A stretch of 64,000 nucleotides of DNA, taken from a bacterium. Its GTDB lineage: Bacteria; Hinthialibacterota; Hinthialibacteria; H5-UNCL2. The stretch covers positions 682,001 through 746,000 of the forward strand of contig JABTUV010000001.1 in NCBI GenBank assembly GCA_015075175.1, in the 5' to 3' direction. Below the pieces are notes generated by a model. It had not been told where the DNA came from. It ran no database searches and saw nothing but the letters and a program-made list of their open reading frames with translations. Positions 33,562 to 42,341 of this stretch are shown here, in pieces. Position numbers and translations under genes: made by a program. Numbering within the stretch: the stretch's first letter is position 1; each line of letters opens with the position of its first letter.

Positions 33562-34393
33562 TTATTCCGTCACCTTGTCCACTTTCCAAGTTCCGTTGAT
33601 CTTGCGCAGCACCATGTGCCGGGGATTGACGGCGGACATGGCGCCGCCGGGACGGGCGGCGTCCGGCCAGGTGAAGATAAATCGCACCGCGACCACGGCG
33701 TGATTGCCTCCCGGAGGGACAGGGCGCCCGGCTCCAATTCGACCCGCGAGCGGCGGTCGGAGCCGATGCGCTGGATGAACGACTCGACCTCGTCCGCGTG
33801 GTCCTCGTTGATGTCCGGCGACCAGAGGGCGGCCACGGTCTCATACTTCCACGTGCTGAGCGCCGTCTCATACTCTTTGACAAGCCAGAACCTCCCCGGC
33901 TCGGCGGGCGCAACTGCGCGCGGCAGGACCGCGCCGAGGCCACGTTGAGAGTCCGCTTTCGTTTCGCGCGTTATCATAAACGACGATTGCGAAACCGTAA
34001 ACCGTATTCTCGCGCAATCCGCCCACCAGCACAACCTCCTTCTGTCCCGGCAGGCGCGGCGTCAGGGTACCGGAGAACACCGTGGCCGAGGCCCACAAAG
34101 CCGCGTCCAGCGCGCCTTCACGATACCTTATTTCATAGCGCGAAGACCCTGACTCCAACCCGGATCGGTGGGAGCGTTCCAAGTCAGTTCCACGTCCTCG
34201 CCCACGGCGCGGGCGGCCAGCGTGGTGATTTTTTCGGGAGGGGTGGTGTCGGGGCGGCCCGCTAACGTGACTTTGGCGAAGGCCGGCGGCGGCTGTTGCC
34301 CCGGTCGTCGACGGCGGCGAGCGCGAAGTGATAGTCGCCCGGCTCGGCCAGATCGCGACCTCCAGGCGCTCCTCGGCGTACATTCGCCCGGAC
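33562..34393 (-). pseudogene. C-terminal tail of the FN3 kinase: sixth FN3 module plus NTF2-like domain
   Basis: Across several indels the kinase frame continues with a sixth fibronectin-like module (TPPEKITTLAARAVGEDVELTW; SRYEIRYREGALDA; GLRENTVYGFAIVVYDNARN). It then runs without a visible stop or start into PGRFWLVKEYETALSTWKYE and SPDINEDHADEVESFIQRIG. It ends with VVAVRFIFTWPDAARPGG and LRKINGTWKVDKVTE before TAA at 33562. The last ~120 residues look like an NTF2/SnoaL-type domain. Whether it is fused to the kinase or a separate gene depends on resolving the indels around 33735, 33930 and 34150-34390. Confidence 0.55.
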
Positions 34394-37015
34394 TCAGCAA
34401 GCTCTGGTGACGCGCCGGCCACGCCGCCAGTTCCCCTCCGTCAGCGGGCGTTGGTCCCAGTAGGCCTCGTAGCGGGTGGCGCGGCCGCGGACGCCGTCGT
34501 CGCCGGTAGCCAGCCTGGAGAGGACGACCGCGTCGTCGCCCGCCGCGCGCGCCGTGAACCGGCCCACCTTGTCGGGCGGGATGGTGTCGGAGAGATCGCA
34601 CACGGCGGAGTTGGAGACGGGGGCGGCGTTGCCGGCGTCGTCGATGGCGCGGACGGCGTAGTAGACGCGGCCGGTCTCGCGACGAATGAAGGTCATGCTT
34701 TCCTCCCGGCCGGCCGGGGCGGGCGCGGGCGGCGTCTCGCGCAGCGCGCGCGCCTCGTCCCAGTCGGCCTCGCCGATGGGACGGTTGCTCTCGCGCAGCT
34801 GGTAGCGTTCGGCGCGGCCATCCATGCCGTCGTCACCGGGCGCCGTCCAGCGCAGCGTGATCTCGCACGCTCCCGCCTTGACTACGGCGTCCGCGCGCAG
34901 GTCGGTGATGGGGGCGGGGGGAATAGCGGTAGCGCGGCTGCACGGACTGTTGCCGAGCGCGGCGACGTTGCCTGCTTCATCCACGGCCCGCAGCGCGAAG
35001 TGGTAGAGCACGCCCTCCGACAGATCGGGCGCGAGCATCTCCTGGCGGCCGCCCGCCTGGACGGGGGCGATCACGCGCGCGACCGCCGCCGCCTCCTCCC
35101 AATCGCCGTCCGAGAGGATGGGCGCGGTCGCCAGCTTGACGAGATAGCTCCAGGCGCGGCCCTCGGTCCCATCATCGCCGGGGGCGGTCCAGGCGAGACT
35201 CACCGAGCCGGCGGCCGACCCGGGACGCGCCGAGAGGTCGAGCACGGCCGCGGGCGGGATGGCGTCCCGCAAGGGGCCCACCTCGACGCGCAGGCTGGAG
35301 GCGATCGGTCCCAGCTCCCCCACGTCGTCCAAGGCGCGCACGCCGAAGAAATACTGTCCCGGCGCCACGTCGGCCAGCGTGGCGCGCATCAGCTCTCCCG
35401 GCGAGGCGGACGCGAGGTCGGCGGGGGTCTTGTCCAGCGCGCTGGTCCAGTTCATCTCGGTGATGGGTTCGCTGTGCATAAGGACGATATGCCGGGCCGC
35501 CGGGCCGCCGGCTTCGCCGTCGTCACCTGCCGCCCGCCAGCTCAGTTGCACCGCGCCGTTCTCGTAGCGGACGGAGAAATCGCGCGCCGGTCCTGGTGGG
35601 ATGCCCCGCGGCAGGCTGCGCGCGGGGTTGGAGAGTCCCGAGCGGTTGCCCGCGCGATCATGGGACAAGACCGCGAAATAGTAGCGCTGGCCTTCCGACA
35701 GGCCGCGCAGGACGGCGCGCTGGTTCGCGCCGGCGCGTTCCGGCGTGGGCGCGAAGCTGGACAAGTCGCGCGCCTCATGAAGCGTGCGCAGATCGAAGGG
35801 ATGGTCGGCGGCGCGGATCTCGTAGCGCGCCGCGCGCCCGTCGTAATCCTCGAAGGGAGCCGTCCAGGTCAGCTCGACCTGCCCGGGGTCCAGCCCCGGC
35901 GCCGCCGCCAGGTCGGCAATCGAGACGGGCGGCGTCTTGTCCGTGCGCAGGGATTGCTGGAGGAGAAACGCCCCCATCGCCAGCGCGGCAAGCAGCACGA
36001 GCGCGAACGGCAGCGCCAGGCGCCGTCGCCGCCGCCGCAGGATGAGCTCGCGGTCGATTTCCAGCGTGCGCGTGTCCGGCCCCACCAGCGTGGCGGTCGT
36101 CTCGGAGGCGCGCGGCGTCTGCACCGTGTGACGTTCCGAGGGGGTGCTGGGTTTGTAGGAAATCCTGGTCTTGATGCGTTCGCCGACCTCGATCAGCCTC
36201 AGGTCGGCCAGCAGGTCGGCGGCGCTCTGATAGCGCTGCCCGCGATCCTTCTCCAGCGCCTTCAAGACCACCGTGGCCAGGTCCTCGGGCACGTCCGGCC
36301 GCAGCGCGCGCGGGCTGACCGGCAGCTCCTGCACCTGCCGCCGCGCGATCTCGAATCGCTCCCGGCTGGAGAACGGCAGCTCCCCCACGAGCATCTCGAA
36401 CAGCACCACGCCCAGCGAGTAGAGGTCGGAGCGGAAGTCCAGCGGCAGGCCCCGGATTTGCTCGGGCGACATGTACTCGGGCGTGCCCACGACCATGCCC
36501 GTCCGCGTCTTCATGCCGGTGTCGGGCAGGAGGACCGCGCCGAAGTCGGTAATGCGCGCCGCGCCCTCCGGCGTGATGATGATGTTCTCGCTCTTGATGT
36601 CGCGATGGATGATGGGCGGGTCCTGGCTGTGGGCGTGCCAGAGGCCCTCGGCGACGTCGATGCCGTAGGCGACGGCCTGCTCGATCTCCAAGGGGCCGCG
36701 ACGCACCATCTCCTTGAGGTTCTCGCCGTCCAGGTACTCCATCACGAGGCAGTGCAGGTCGCCCTCGTCAAGGGCGTCGTAAATGCGGACGATGTTGGGA
36801 TGGGAAAGGCGGGCGACGGAGAGGGCTTCGCGGCGGAAGCGGCCCAGCATGTGGGGGTCGTCCAGACGCTCGGGGGCGATCACCTTGACGGCCACGCGGC
36901 GGTCGAGATTCTCCTGGTAGCCTTCGTAGACGGCGCCCATGCCGCCGCGTCCGACCAGGCGGCGAATGAGCACGTGGCCGAGGCGCCGGCCGAGGAGGGG
37001 GTCAGGCGAAGACAT
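34394..37015 (-). CDS. Membrane Ser/Thr protein kinase with extracytoplasmic FN3 modules
   Basis: This Hanks-type (PknB-like) kinase has a P-loop GRGGMGAVYEGY and Lys in VAVKVIAP. HRDIKSENIIITPEG and TDFGAV are intact, with the activation end GTPEYMSPEQIRG. After a ~60-residue linker comes one transmembrane helix (LALPFALVLLAALAMGAFLL). Five tandem FN3-like modules follow, each starting IPP/TPP and ending in a DxAGNxSxLSN-like motif. The intact frame is 873 residues and then loses frame near 34394 (see the tail entry). GGGAG before the ATG at 37015 supports the start. It follows a second kinase and a PP2C phosphatase in one operon. Confidence 0.9.
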   Translation of the reverse strand: MSSPDPLLGRRLGHVLIRRLVGRGGMGAVYEGYQENLDRRVAVKVIAPERLDDPHMLGRFRREALSVARLSHPNIVRIYDALDEGDLHCLVMEYLDGENLKEMVRRGPLEIEQAVAYGIDVAEGLWHAHSQDPPIIHRDIKSENIIITPEGAARITDFGAVLLPDTGMKTRTGMVVGTPEYMSPEQIRGLPLDFRSDLYSLGVVLFEMLVGELPFSSRERFEIARRQVQELPVSPRALRPDVPEDLATVVLKALEKDRGQRYQSAADLLADLRLIEVGERIKTRISYKPSTPSERHTVQTPRASETTATLVGPDTRTLEIDRELILRRRRRRLALPFALVLLAALAMGAFLLQQSLRTDKTPPVSIADLAAAPGLDPGQVELTWTAPFEDYDGRAARYEIRAADHPFDLRTLHEARDLSSFAPTPERAGANQRAVLRGLSEGQRYYFAVLSHDRAGNRSGLSNPARSLPRGIPPGPARDFSVRYENGAVQLSWRAAGDDGEAGGPAARHIVLMHSEPITEMNWTSALDKTPADLASASPGELMRATLADVAPGQYFFGVRALDDVGELGPIASSLRVEVGPLRDAIPPAAVLDLSARPGSAAGSVSLAWTAPGDDGTEGRAWSYLVKLATAPILSDGDWEEAAAVARVIAPVQAGGRQEMLAPDLSEGVLYHFALRAVDEAGNVAALGNSPCSRATAIPPAPITDLRADAVVKAGACEITLRWTAPGDDGMDGRAERYQLRESNRPIGEADWDEARALRETPPAPAPAGREESMTFIRRETGRVYYAVRAIDDAGNAAPVSNSAVCDLSDTIPPDKVGRFTARAAGDDAVVLSRLATGDDGVRGRATRYEAYWDQRPLTEGNWRRGRRVTRAC

Positions 37016-37057
37016 CGGACTCCCGCGCGCCGGCAAGCTGGCGCGGTCCATAGGATT

Positions 37058-39008
37058 TCATGGCGAGGCGTCCTCGACCAGATTGGCCGCGGCCTCCTTC
37101 AGGCGCTGGATGCGCCCGCCTTCGTCGCGCAGGGGAACTTCGTAAGCCGGCTCGTTCCGTCTGGTTGCTTCCAGCGAAGCCAGAATCTGCTCCGCGCGCT
37201 CCAGGTGCTCGAGCGCCTCGGCCTTGTTCCGGTTTTCGATTTCAGCGGCGACGAGCTCGAGAAGGCGCTCCAGGTTGCCCGCTTCCTTGCGGATGTCGGT
37301 CTGACGGCGCTGAATGCCCTGCATGGCGGTGCGGCGCAGTTCCGCCAGTTCGCGCAGTTGGGCGCCGGTGGTCGCCTGGTTTTCCAGCTCGTCCAGAATC
37401 TTGAGGCCCTCGTGGAAGCTGCGCTCCTCGATAAGCGCGCGTACCACGCTGGCGCCGGCGACGGTGGTGGCTGCGGCCTCGTTGCGTCGCGCCAGGACCG
37501 CTTCCAGTCGGGAGATCTGCTCCTCCAGGACGGCGCGGCGCCCGTCCGGGCATCCCGCAAGAGGCTGCGCAGTTGGGCCAGCGCCGACTCGCGCTCGCCC
37601 TTCCTCCAGCTTGAGCGCGGAGCAGCGCGGCCTCCCAGGTGGCGGAGGCGACCTGGCCCGCGCCCGGCGGCTCCAGCGCCGCCAGCATGTTTACGATGTC
37701 GATGCCCAGCGGGGTATTCTGCCAGGTATAGCGGGATACGTCCTCGACCGCGGAATTGAGTTGTTCAAAGGCGCGGCGGGCCAGAAGCAGCGCCTCCTCG
37801 CGGCGCGCTTGCGCCTGGGCCGTGTGCGCCAGGACCGCCAGCTCGCTGGCGGCGGCGATCTTTTTCTGCGCCGACTCGACTTTGAAGCGCAATTGCGAGT
37901 ACTCGGTGCGTTCGCGGGGGTCCAGGGGGGCCAGGTCGGCGCGCGACAGGCGCGCGGCGGCCTGACAGCCGCCTTCCACGTCGCCCCACGTGTAGGCGTC
38001 GCGCAAGGCCGTCAGCTCGGCCAGGATGGCCTGGCGCGCAGCCTCGTCGATGGTCCGCGCGTTAAGCGCCGGCGCCGCGGGCGTCCCCGCATCCCGCTCC
38101 GGCGGCCGCCTCAGATACCACGCCAATCCCGCCAGGCCCAACACGCCTACCAACACCACGACCGCGATTCTCTTCATGGATGCAGTTTCTCCTTGTCCTG
38201 CCGGTTGCAGCACGCACGACTCCAGCGCCTGCCGCAACTGTCTTGCGTCCCTGTAACGGTTTTCCGGCTGTTTCTCCAGGCACTTTAGTATAATACGCTC
38301 CAAGTCGGGAGGAAAGCCCGCCCGCACCGCGCTCGGGGGCGGCGGCGGCTCGTGCACGTGGCGATAGGCGATGGAGAATTCCCCGCCGCCGCCGAAGGGC
38401 GGATGGCCGGTTGACAGTTCATAGAGCACGACGCCCAGACTGTAGAGATCGCTGCGGGCGTCCAGCGCCGATCCCTGCGCCTGTTCGGGGGAAAGATAAG
38501 GCGCGCTGCCCGCGGCTTCGGCGCTCCTGGTCGAGAGGGCCGCCAGGCCGAAGTCGAGCAGCTTCACTTCGCCCCGCGGCGTGAAAACAAGATTGGCGCT
38601 GGAAACGTCGCGGTGGATGATAGGGGGCGTCTGTCCATGCGCAGTCTCCAGCGCCCGGCAGACGGCGACGCCCGCTGCGACGGCGCGGCGAGGGTCCGGG
38701 CCGTGAGTTCCCAGCCAGTCGCGCGCCGTTTCGCCCTCTACGTACTCCATCACGAGGCAGACGACGCCGTCGTCCTCCAAGACGTCGATGACGCCGACGA
38801 TGCCTGGATGCGACAGGCGGGCCAAGAGGCGCGCCTCGGCCAGTAGCAGGGCGCGGCGCTCGCGAGAATCGACCATCGACGGCGGCAGGACTTTGACGGC
38901 CACGGGGCGGTCCAGCGAACGCTGCCGGCCCAGGTACACCACGCCCATGCCGCCGCGGCCCAGCTCGCGCACGATCTCGTACTCACCCGCGAGCACCCGC
39001 CCGATCAT
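37058..39008 (-). pseudogene. Ser/Thr protein kinase with coiled-coil output, frameshifted near 37.6 kb
   Basis: The kinase domain (residues ~1-275) has GRGGMGVVYLGR, Lys in VAVKVLPP, LLDFGLA and YLSPEQAQG. The catalytic loop reads HRDVSSANLVF: the Lys normally two after Asp in HRDxKxxN is Ser, which is atypical and could reduce activity. A membrane helix (IAVVVLVGVLGLAGLAWYL) and a long helical extracytoplasmic region follow. After an indel near 37600 the frame continues as ALIEERSFHEGLKILDELEN to ANLVEDASP, ending at 37058. The ATG at 39008 overlaps the PP2C stop (ATGA). Confidence 0.87.
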
Positions 39009-39793
39009 TGGGCGACTTGCCGGGAGAAGAACCAGTAGAGTTTATGCAGAAACCGCCGCGGTCGCGGCACGAACTGCACCAAGACGGCCGTGATGTTGTC
39101 GTTGCCGCCCGCGCGGTTGGCCGCCTCAATCAACCGCCGCACCCCGATTCCCAGCGTCACCGCGCGGGTGACGATTTCCCATATCTGTGCCGGTTCCACC
39201 AGGTTGGAGAGGCCGTCCGTGCAAAGCAGCACGCGGTCCATCGGCTCGGGGGTGAAGGTCGTAACGTCCGCCTCGACTTGGCGATGAGTACCCACGGCGC
39301 GGGTGATGACGTTTCTGTTGGGAGAGGCGGCGGCCTGCTCGGGAGTCAGGAGGCCGGCGTGCAGTTGCGCGTTGACCAGCGAATGGTCCTCGGTCAACTG
39401 GGAGATGCGCTCGCCGCGGATGAGATAGGCGCGGCTGTCGCCGACGTGGGCGAGGGTCGCCTGTTGCGGAGTTGCGTAGAGGGCGACCAGCGTGCTGCCC
39501 ATGCCGCGACGGTTTTCCTGCGCCCGCGCGGTCTCGAAGAGGGCGGCATTGGCCGCGGCCACGGCTCTTTTCAAGACGGCGCCGACGTCGTCGTCGAATG
39601 GGGGAGTGAAGTGGCGGGGCAGCTCCTCGACCAGCAGGCGGCTGGCCACGTCGCCCGCCTGGTGGCCGCCCATGCCGTCGGCGACCAGGTAGAGATGGCG
39701 CGCGTGGTCGAGGGCGTAGGCGTCCTCGTTGCATTCGCGCACGCGACCGGTGTCGGTCCTGCCGGCGGCGATGATTTCCAAAGGGATGATCAT
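39005..39793 (-). CDS. PP2C-family protein phosphatase
   Basis: The 262-residue phosphatase has all PP2C metal-site motifs: GRTDTGRVRECNEDAY, LVADGMGGHQAGD, HVGDSRAYL, CTDGLSN and GGNDNITAVLV. It is of the soluble PrpC/Stp type that dephosphorylates Hanks-kinase substrates. It begins the operon PP2C, kinase, FN3 kinase, Cys-rich protein, secreted protein, overlapping the next kinase by four bases. The pairing is the usual one for reversible Ser/Thr phosphorylation. A basic C-terminal tail (RPRRFLHKLYWFFSRQVAQ) may contact the membrane. Confidence 0.95.
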   Translation of the reverse strand: MIIPLEIIAAGRTDTGRVRECNEDAYALDHARHLYLVADGMGGHQAGDVASRLLVEELPRHFTPPFDDDVGAVLKRAVAAANAALFETARAQENRRGMGSTLVALYATPQQATLAHVGDSRAYLIRGERISQLTEDHSLVNAQLHAGLLTPEQAAASPNRNVITRAVGTHRQVEADVTTFTPEPMDRVLLCTDGLSNLVEPAQIWEIVTRAVTLGIGVRRLIEAANRAGGNDNITAVLVQFVPRPRRFLHKLYWFFSRQVAQ

Positions 39794-39837
39794 ACCGGCA
39801 GGCTAGGGCGCGGCAGCAAGGCTTGTCAAGCAGCACG

Positions 39838-39930
39838 AAGGCGAGTGGGACCCTTGGGACCTTTGCGACCGATGGGATGCGCGATCATGTCGGACTCACA
39901 GGTCTCATAGGTCCTATACGTCCCATCGCG
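39838..39930. repeat. GGGACC/GGTCCTAT-type repeat overlapping the alr 3' end
   Basis: The stretch contains GTGGGACCCTTGGGACC, GACCGATGGGATGC, then TCATAGGTCCTATACGTCCC. It resembles the motif at 32.0 kb. The last ~15 codons of the alanine racemase gene (GRIGPMRPVSPT) are read from it. Confidence 0.6.
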
Positions 39931-41024
39931 TACCTGCGCGCGTTCTGCTTTCCCGTCATGGTCATGATCTCGTTGGGGATGGTATTGCCCCACGCGGCCA
40001 ATTCATCGCAGCTGATTTCCTCGCCGCCCTGGCGGCCGAGGAGCACGGCGGAGTCATAAACGCGCGCCTCGGGGACGGCCGAGACGTCGATCGTGGTCAG
40101 GTTCATGGAGACCCTCCCCACGACCGGCGCGCGCCGTCCGTGCACGAGGACCTCGCCCTTGCCGGAGAAGTCGCGCAAGTAGCCGTGCGAATAGCCCACG
40201 TCCAGGGTGGCGATGCGCGCGGGGCGCTCGAGGATGTGCGTGCGCCCGTAGCCGACGCTCCAGCCGGCCGGCAGCTCGCGCAGGGTGACGATGCGCGCCT
40301 CCCACTGCATGGTCGGCGTGAGCGTGACGAGACTGCGAAAGCGCGGCGTGGGATAACCGCCGTAGGCGATCAGGCCCAATCGCACCATGTCGAGATGATA
40401 CTCGGGCGACACGAAGATGGCGGCGGAAGCGGCCATGTGCAACTTGGGCCGCAGCCCGGCGAGCGCCAGCGCCTTGCGCAGCTCGATCATGCGCGAGTGT
40501 TGCAGGCGCGTAAAACCGTCGTCGGGATCGTCCGCCACAGGGCAGTGGGTCATCACGCCCGCCAGTTCCAGTCCGGGCATTCGCGCGATGGCGAGAATGG
40601 CCTCGACCGCGGAATCATACAGGATGCCCAGCCGGCCCATGCCCGTATCCACGTCCACGTGCACGCGGATGGGGCGGCCTGTCTCCCTTGCGATGCGCGA
40701 CAGGAGCTCCGCGTGGCCGGCATCGACGATGGTCTCCTCCACGTTCCATGCGGTCGCCGCGCGCGTGTCGTCGGCGCCGGCGGCGTAGAGGCGCAGGATG
40801 GGCAGGGAAGGGTAGAGCGAACACAACAGCTGCGCCTCGGCGTTGGTCTCGATGGCCACGTAGTCAGGCATCCGACCGGCGAGGCTCTCCGCCACGGCGG
40901 AAAAGCCGTGCCCGTAGGCGTCGCACTTGAGCAAGAGGCACAGTTGCGTCTCCGGCCGCAGGAGGGCGCGGCAGAGCTTGACGTTGGCGTGGATGGCGGA
41001 CAGGTCGATGGTGAGTTCGGGCAT
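39885..41024 (-). CDS. alr: Alanine racemase
   Basis: This PLP enzyme interconverts L- and D-alanine for peptidoglycan. The N-terminal barrel has the PLP lysine in LLKCDAYGHGFSA. VDTGMGRLGI, GVMTHCPVAD, MVRLGLIAYGGYP and the catalytic Tyr region VGYGRTHIL are all present. The C-terminal beta domain has VVGRVSMNLTTIDVS and NTIPNEIMTMTGKQNARRY. From the ATG at 41024 it is 379 residues. The last dozen residues come from a dispersed repeat and were probably added by repeat insertion or loss of the old stop. It lies downstream of repeats and appears monocistronic. Confidence 0.93.
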   Translation of the reverse strand: MPELTIDLSAIHANVKLCRALLRPETQLCLLLKCDAYGHGFSAVAESLAGRMPDYVAIETNAEAQLLCSLYPSLPILRLYAAGADDTRAATAWNVEETIVDAGHAELLSRIARETGRPIRVHVDVDTGMGRLGILYDSAVEAILAIARMPGLELAGVMTHCPVADDPDDGFTRLQHSRMIELRKALALAGLRPKLHMAASAAIFVSPEYHLDMVRLGLIAYGGYPTPRFRSLVTLTPTMQWEARIVTLRELPAGWSVGYGRTHILERPARIATLDVGYSHGYLRDFSGKGEVLVHGRRAPVVGRVSMNLTTIDVSAVPEARVYDSAVLLGRQGGEEISCDELAAWGNTIPNEIMTMTGKQNARRYAMGRIGPMRPVSPT

Positions 41025-41084
41025 CTGGATTCCAGCCTCACGAGGAATGGGGCGGATGATAGAGGATGGGACAGGCGGGCGCAA

Positions 41085-41200
41085 GATGCGCCGTAGTTGC
41101 GCAGCGTGCTGCGCGCGGCAGCAAGCAGCCGCAGTCCATACTCCACTCCCCCCTTAACAAGGGGGCCGGGGGGGATGAATCTGCCCCGGCAGCGGCGACA
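41085..41200. repeat. Paired dispersed repeats TTGCGCAGCGTGCTGCG and CCCCCTTAACAAGGGGG
   Basis: GTAGTTGCGCAGCGTGCTGC with GCAGCAAGCAGCCGCAGTCC is followed by CTCCCCCCTTAACAAGGGGG. The same pair occurs at about 20.0-20.1 kb, and single units at 46.44, 49.75-49.81 and 60.35-60.41 kb. This is the gap between divergent alr and the permease gene. Confidence 0.75.
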
Positions 41201-41265
41201 GGATGTCGCCGTTACGGGGAAGGATCATCCTTGTACCCCCACTTGGGCTGCTCTACAGTGCGGAC

Positions 41266-42201
41266 ATGGACCGGCAGACGCGACAGCTCCTGGTCATCAC
41301 GGCCGCCCTGGCGGTCATGTTCTCCGCGTTCGCATTTGCCATCGAGGGATTCGCCGCGCGCGACAACCTGGCCAACATCGCGCGCCGCGGCGCCATCAAC
41401 GGCATCATCAGCGCGGGCATGACGCTGGTCATTCTCACCGGCGGCATCGACCTGTCGGTCGGCAGCGTGCTGGCCCTGTCGGGCGTGTGCCTGGCGTTGG
41501 CGATGAAGGCGTGGGGACTGGCCGCCGGCCTGTGCGCCGGGCTTGGCGCAGGCGTCCTCTGCGGCCTCTTCAACGGCCTCTTCGTGGTCTTCGGGCGCGT
41601 GCCGCCGTTCATCACGACCCTGGGAATGATGGGCATCGCCCACGGCATCGCCCTGCGCGCCACCGGCGGTCGCACCGTCCACGGCCTGCCGCCGACCCTG
41701 ACGCGCGTGATGGACGTGGAAATCCTGGGTGTGCAACCCGTGCCGGGACTCCTGGCGCTGGCCGTGCTCTTGGGAGGCCAGGCCTTTCTCTCCTTTACTA
41801 CCTGGGGCCGCTATCTCATCGCCATCGGCTGCAATGAGCGCGCCAGCCGCTTGTCGGGCGTACCGGTGGAAAGAGTGAAGCTGGGGGTGTACGTGGCGGC
41901 GGGAGCCTGTGCGGCGCTGGCGGGGGTGCTGCAGGTCGCCAAGTTGAACAGCGGCTCGCCGCTGGTGGGCGAGGGTTACGAACTCTCCAGCATCGCCGCC
42001 GTGATTCTGGGCGGCACGAGCATCATGGGCGGGCGCGGGAGCATCGTGGGGACGCTGGTGGGCGTGCTCATCATCGCCGTCCTGGCGTCCGGACTGACCC
42101 AGCTCAACGTTCAGTCGCAGAACCAGAACATCATCATCGGCGCGCTCATCATCGCTACCGTGCTGGTGGACCAGCTCACCCGGCGCGGCCGCGAGCCTTA
42201 G
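41266..42201 (+). CDS. Sugar-type ABC transporter permease (RbsC-like), solitary
   Basis: The 311-residue integral membrane protein belongs to the BPD_transp_2 family. Landmarks are NGIISAGMTLVILTGGIDLSV split over residues 43-63, FITTLGMMGIAHGIAL, GCNERASRLSGVPVERVK and SSIAAVILGGTSIMGGRGS. Such permeases dimerise and pair with a ribose-type ATPase and a periplasmic binding protein. Neither partner is adjacent. It may use distant components or be a relict. I preferred the ATG at 41266 to an upstream ATG inside repeat DNA. Confidence 0.9.
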   Translation: MDRQTRQLLVITAALAVMFSAFAFAIEGFAARDNLANIARRGAINGIISAGMTLVILTGGIDLSVGSVLALSGVCLALAMKAWGLAAGLCAGLGAGVLCGLFNGLFVVFGRVPPFITTLGMMGIAHGIALRATGGRTVHGLPPTLTRVMDVEILGVQPVPGLLALAVLLGGQAFLSFTTWGRYLIAIGCNERASRLSGVPVERVKLGVYVAAGACAALAGVLQVAKLNSGSPLVGEGYELSSIAAVILGGTSIMGGRGSIVGTLVGVLIIAVLASGLTQLNVQSQNQNIIIGALIIATVLVDQLTRRGREP

Positions 42202-42238
42202 CGCCGTTTCACAAAAAGCAGTTGGGAGAAAGCTGAAA

Positions 42239-42284
42239 CCGAGTCCTCGAGTAGCCGGTACTCCGGCGTATCGAGAGGACGGCC
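42239..42284. repeat. CCGAGTCCTCGAGTAGC palindromic repeat, copy C (short)
   Basis: ACCGAGTCCTCGAGTAGCCG and CGTATCGAGAGGACGGCC match the outer arms of the repeats at 18.5 and 32.9 kb. The central GCGGCCCG segments are mostly deleted. The copy is intergenic, after the permease. Confidence 0.7.
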
Positions 42285-42341
42285 GGGTCGCTACTACTTT
42301 TCCTGAAAGGGCGCCCGCTCCCCCAAGTCCCCTCGCCGCGC

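Noticed and set aside
34328-37759. 1143-codon plus-strand open frame
   Set aside because: It is the antisense shadow of the FN3 kinase in GC-rich DNA. Its composition is low-complexity (Arg/Gly/Ala/His), with no domain and no ribosome site.
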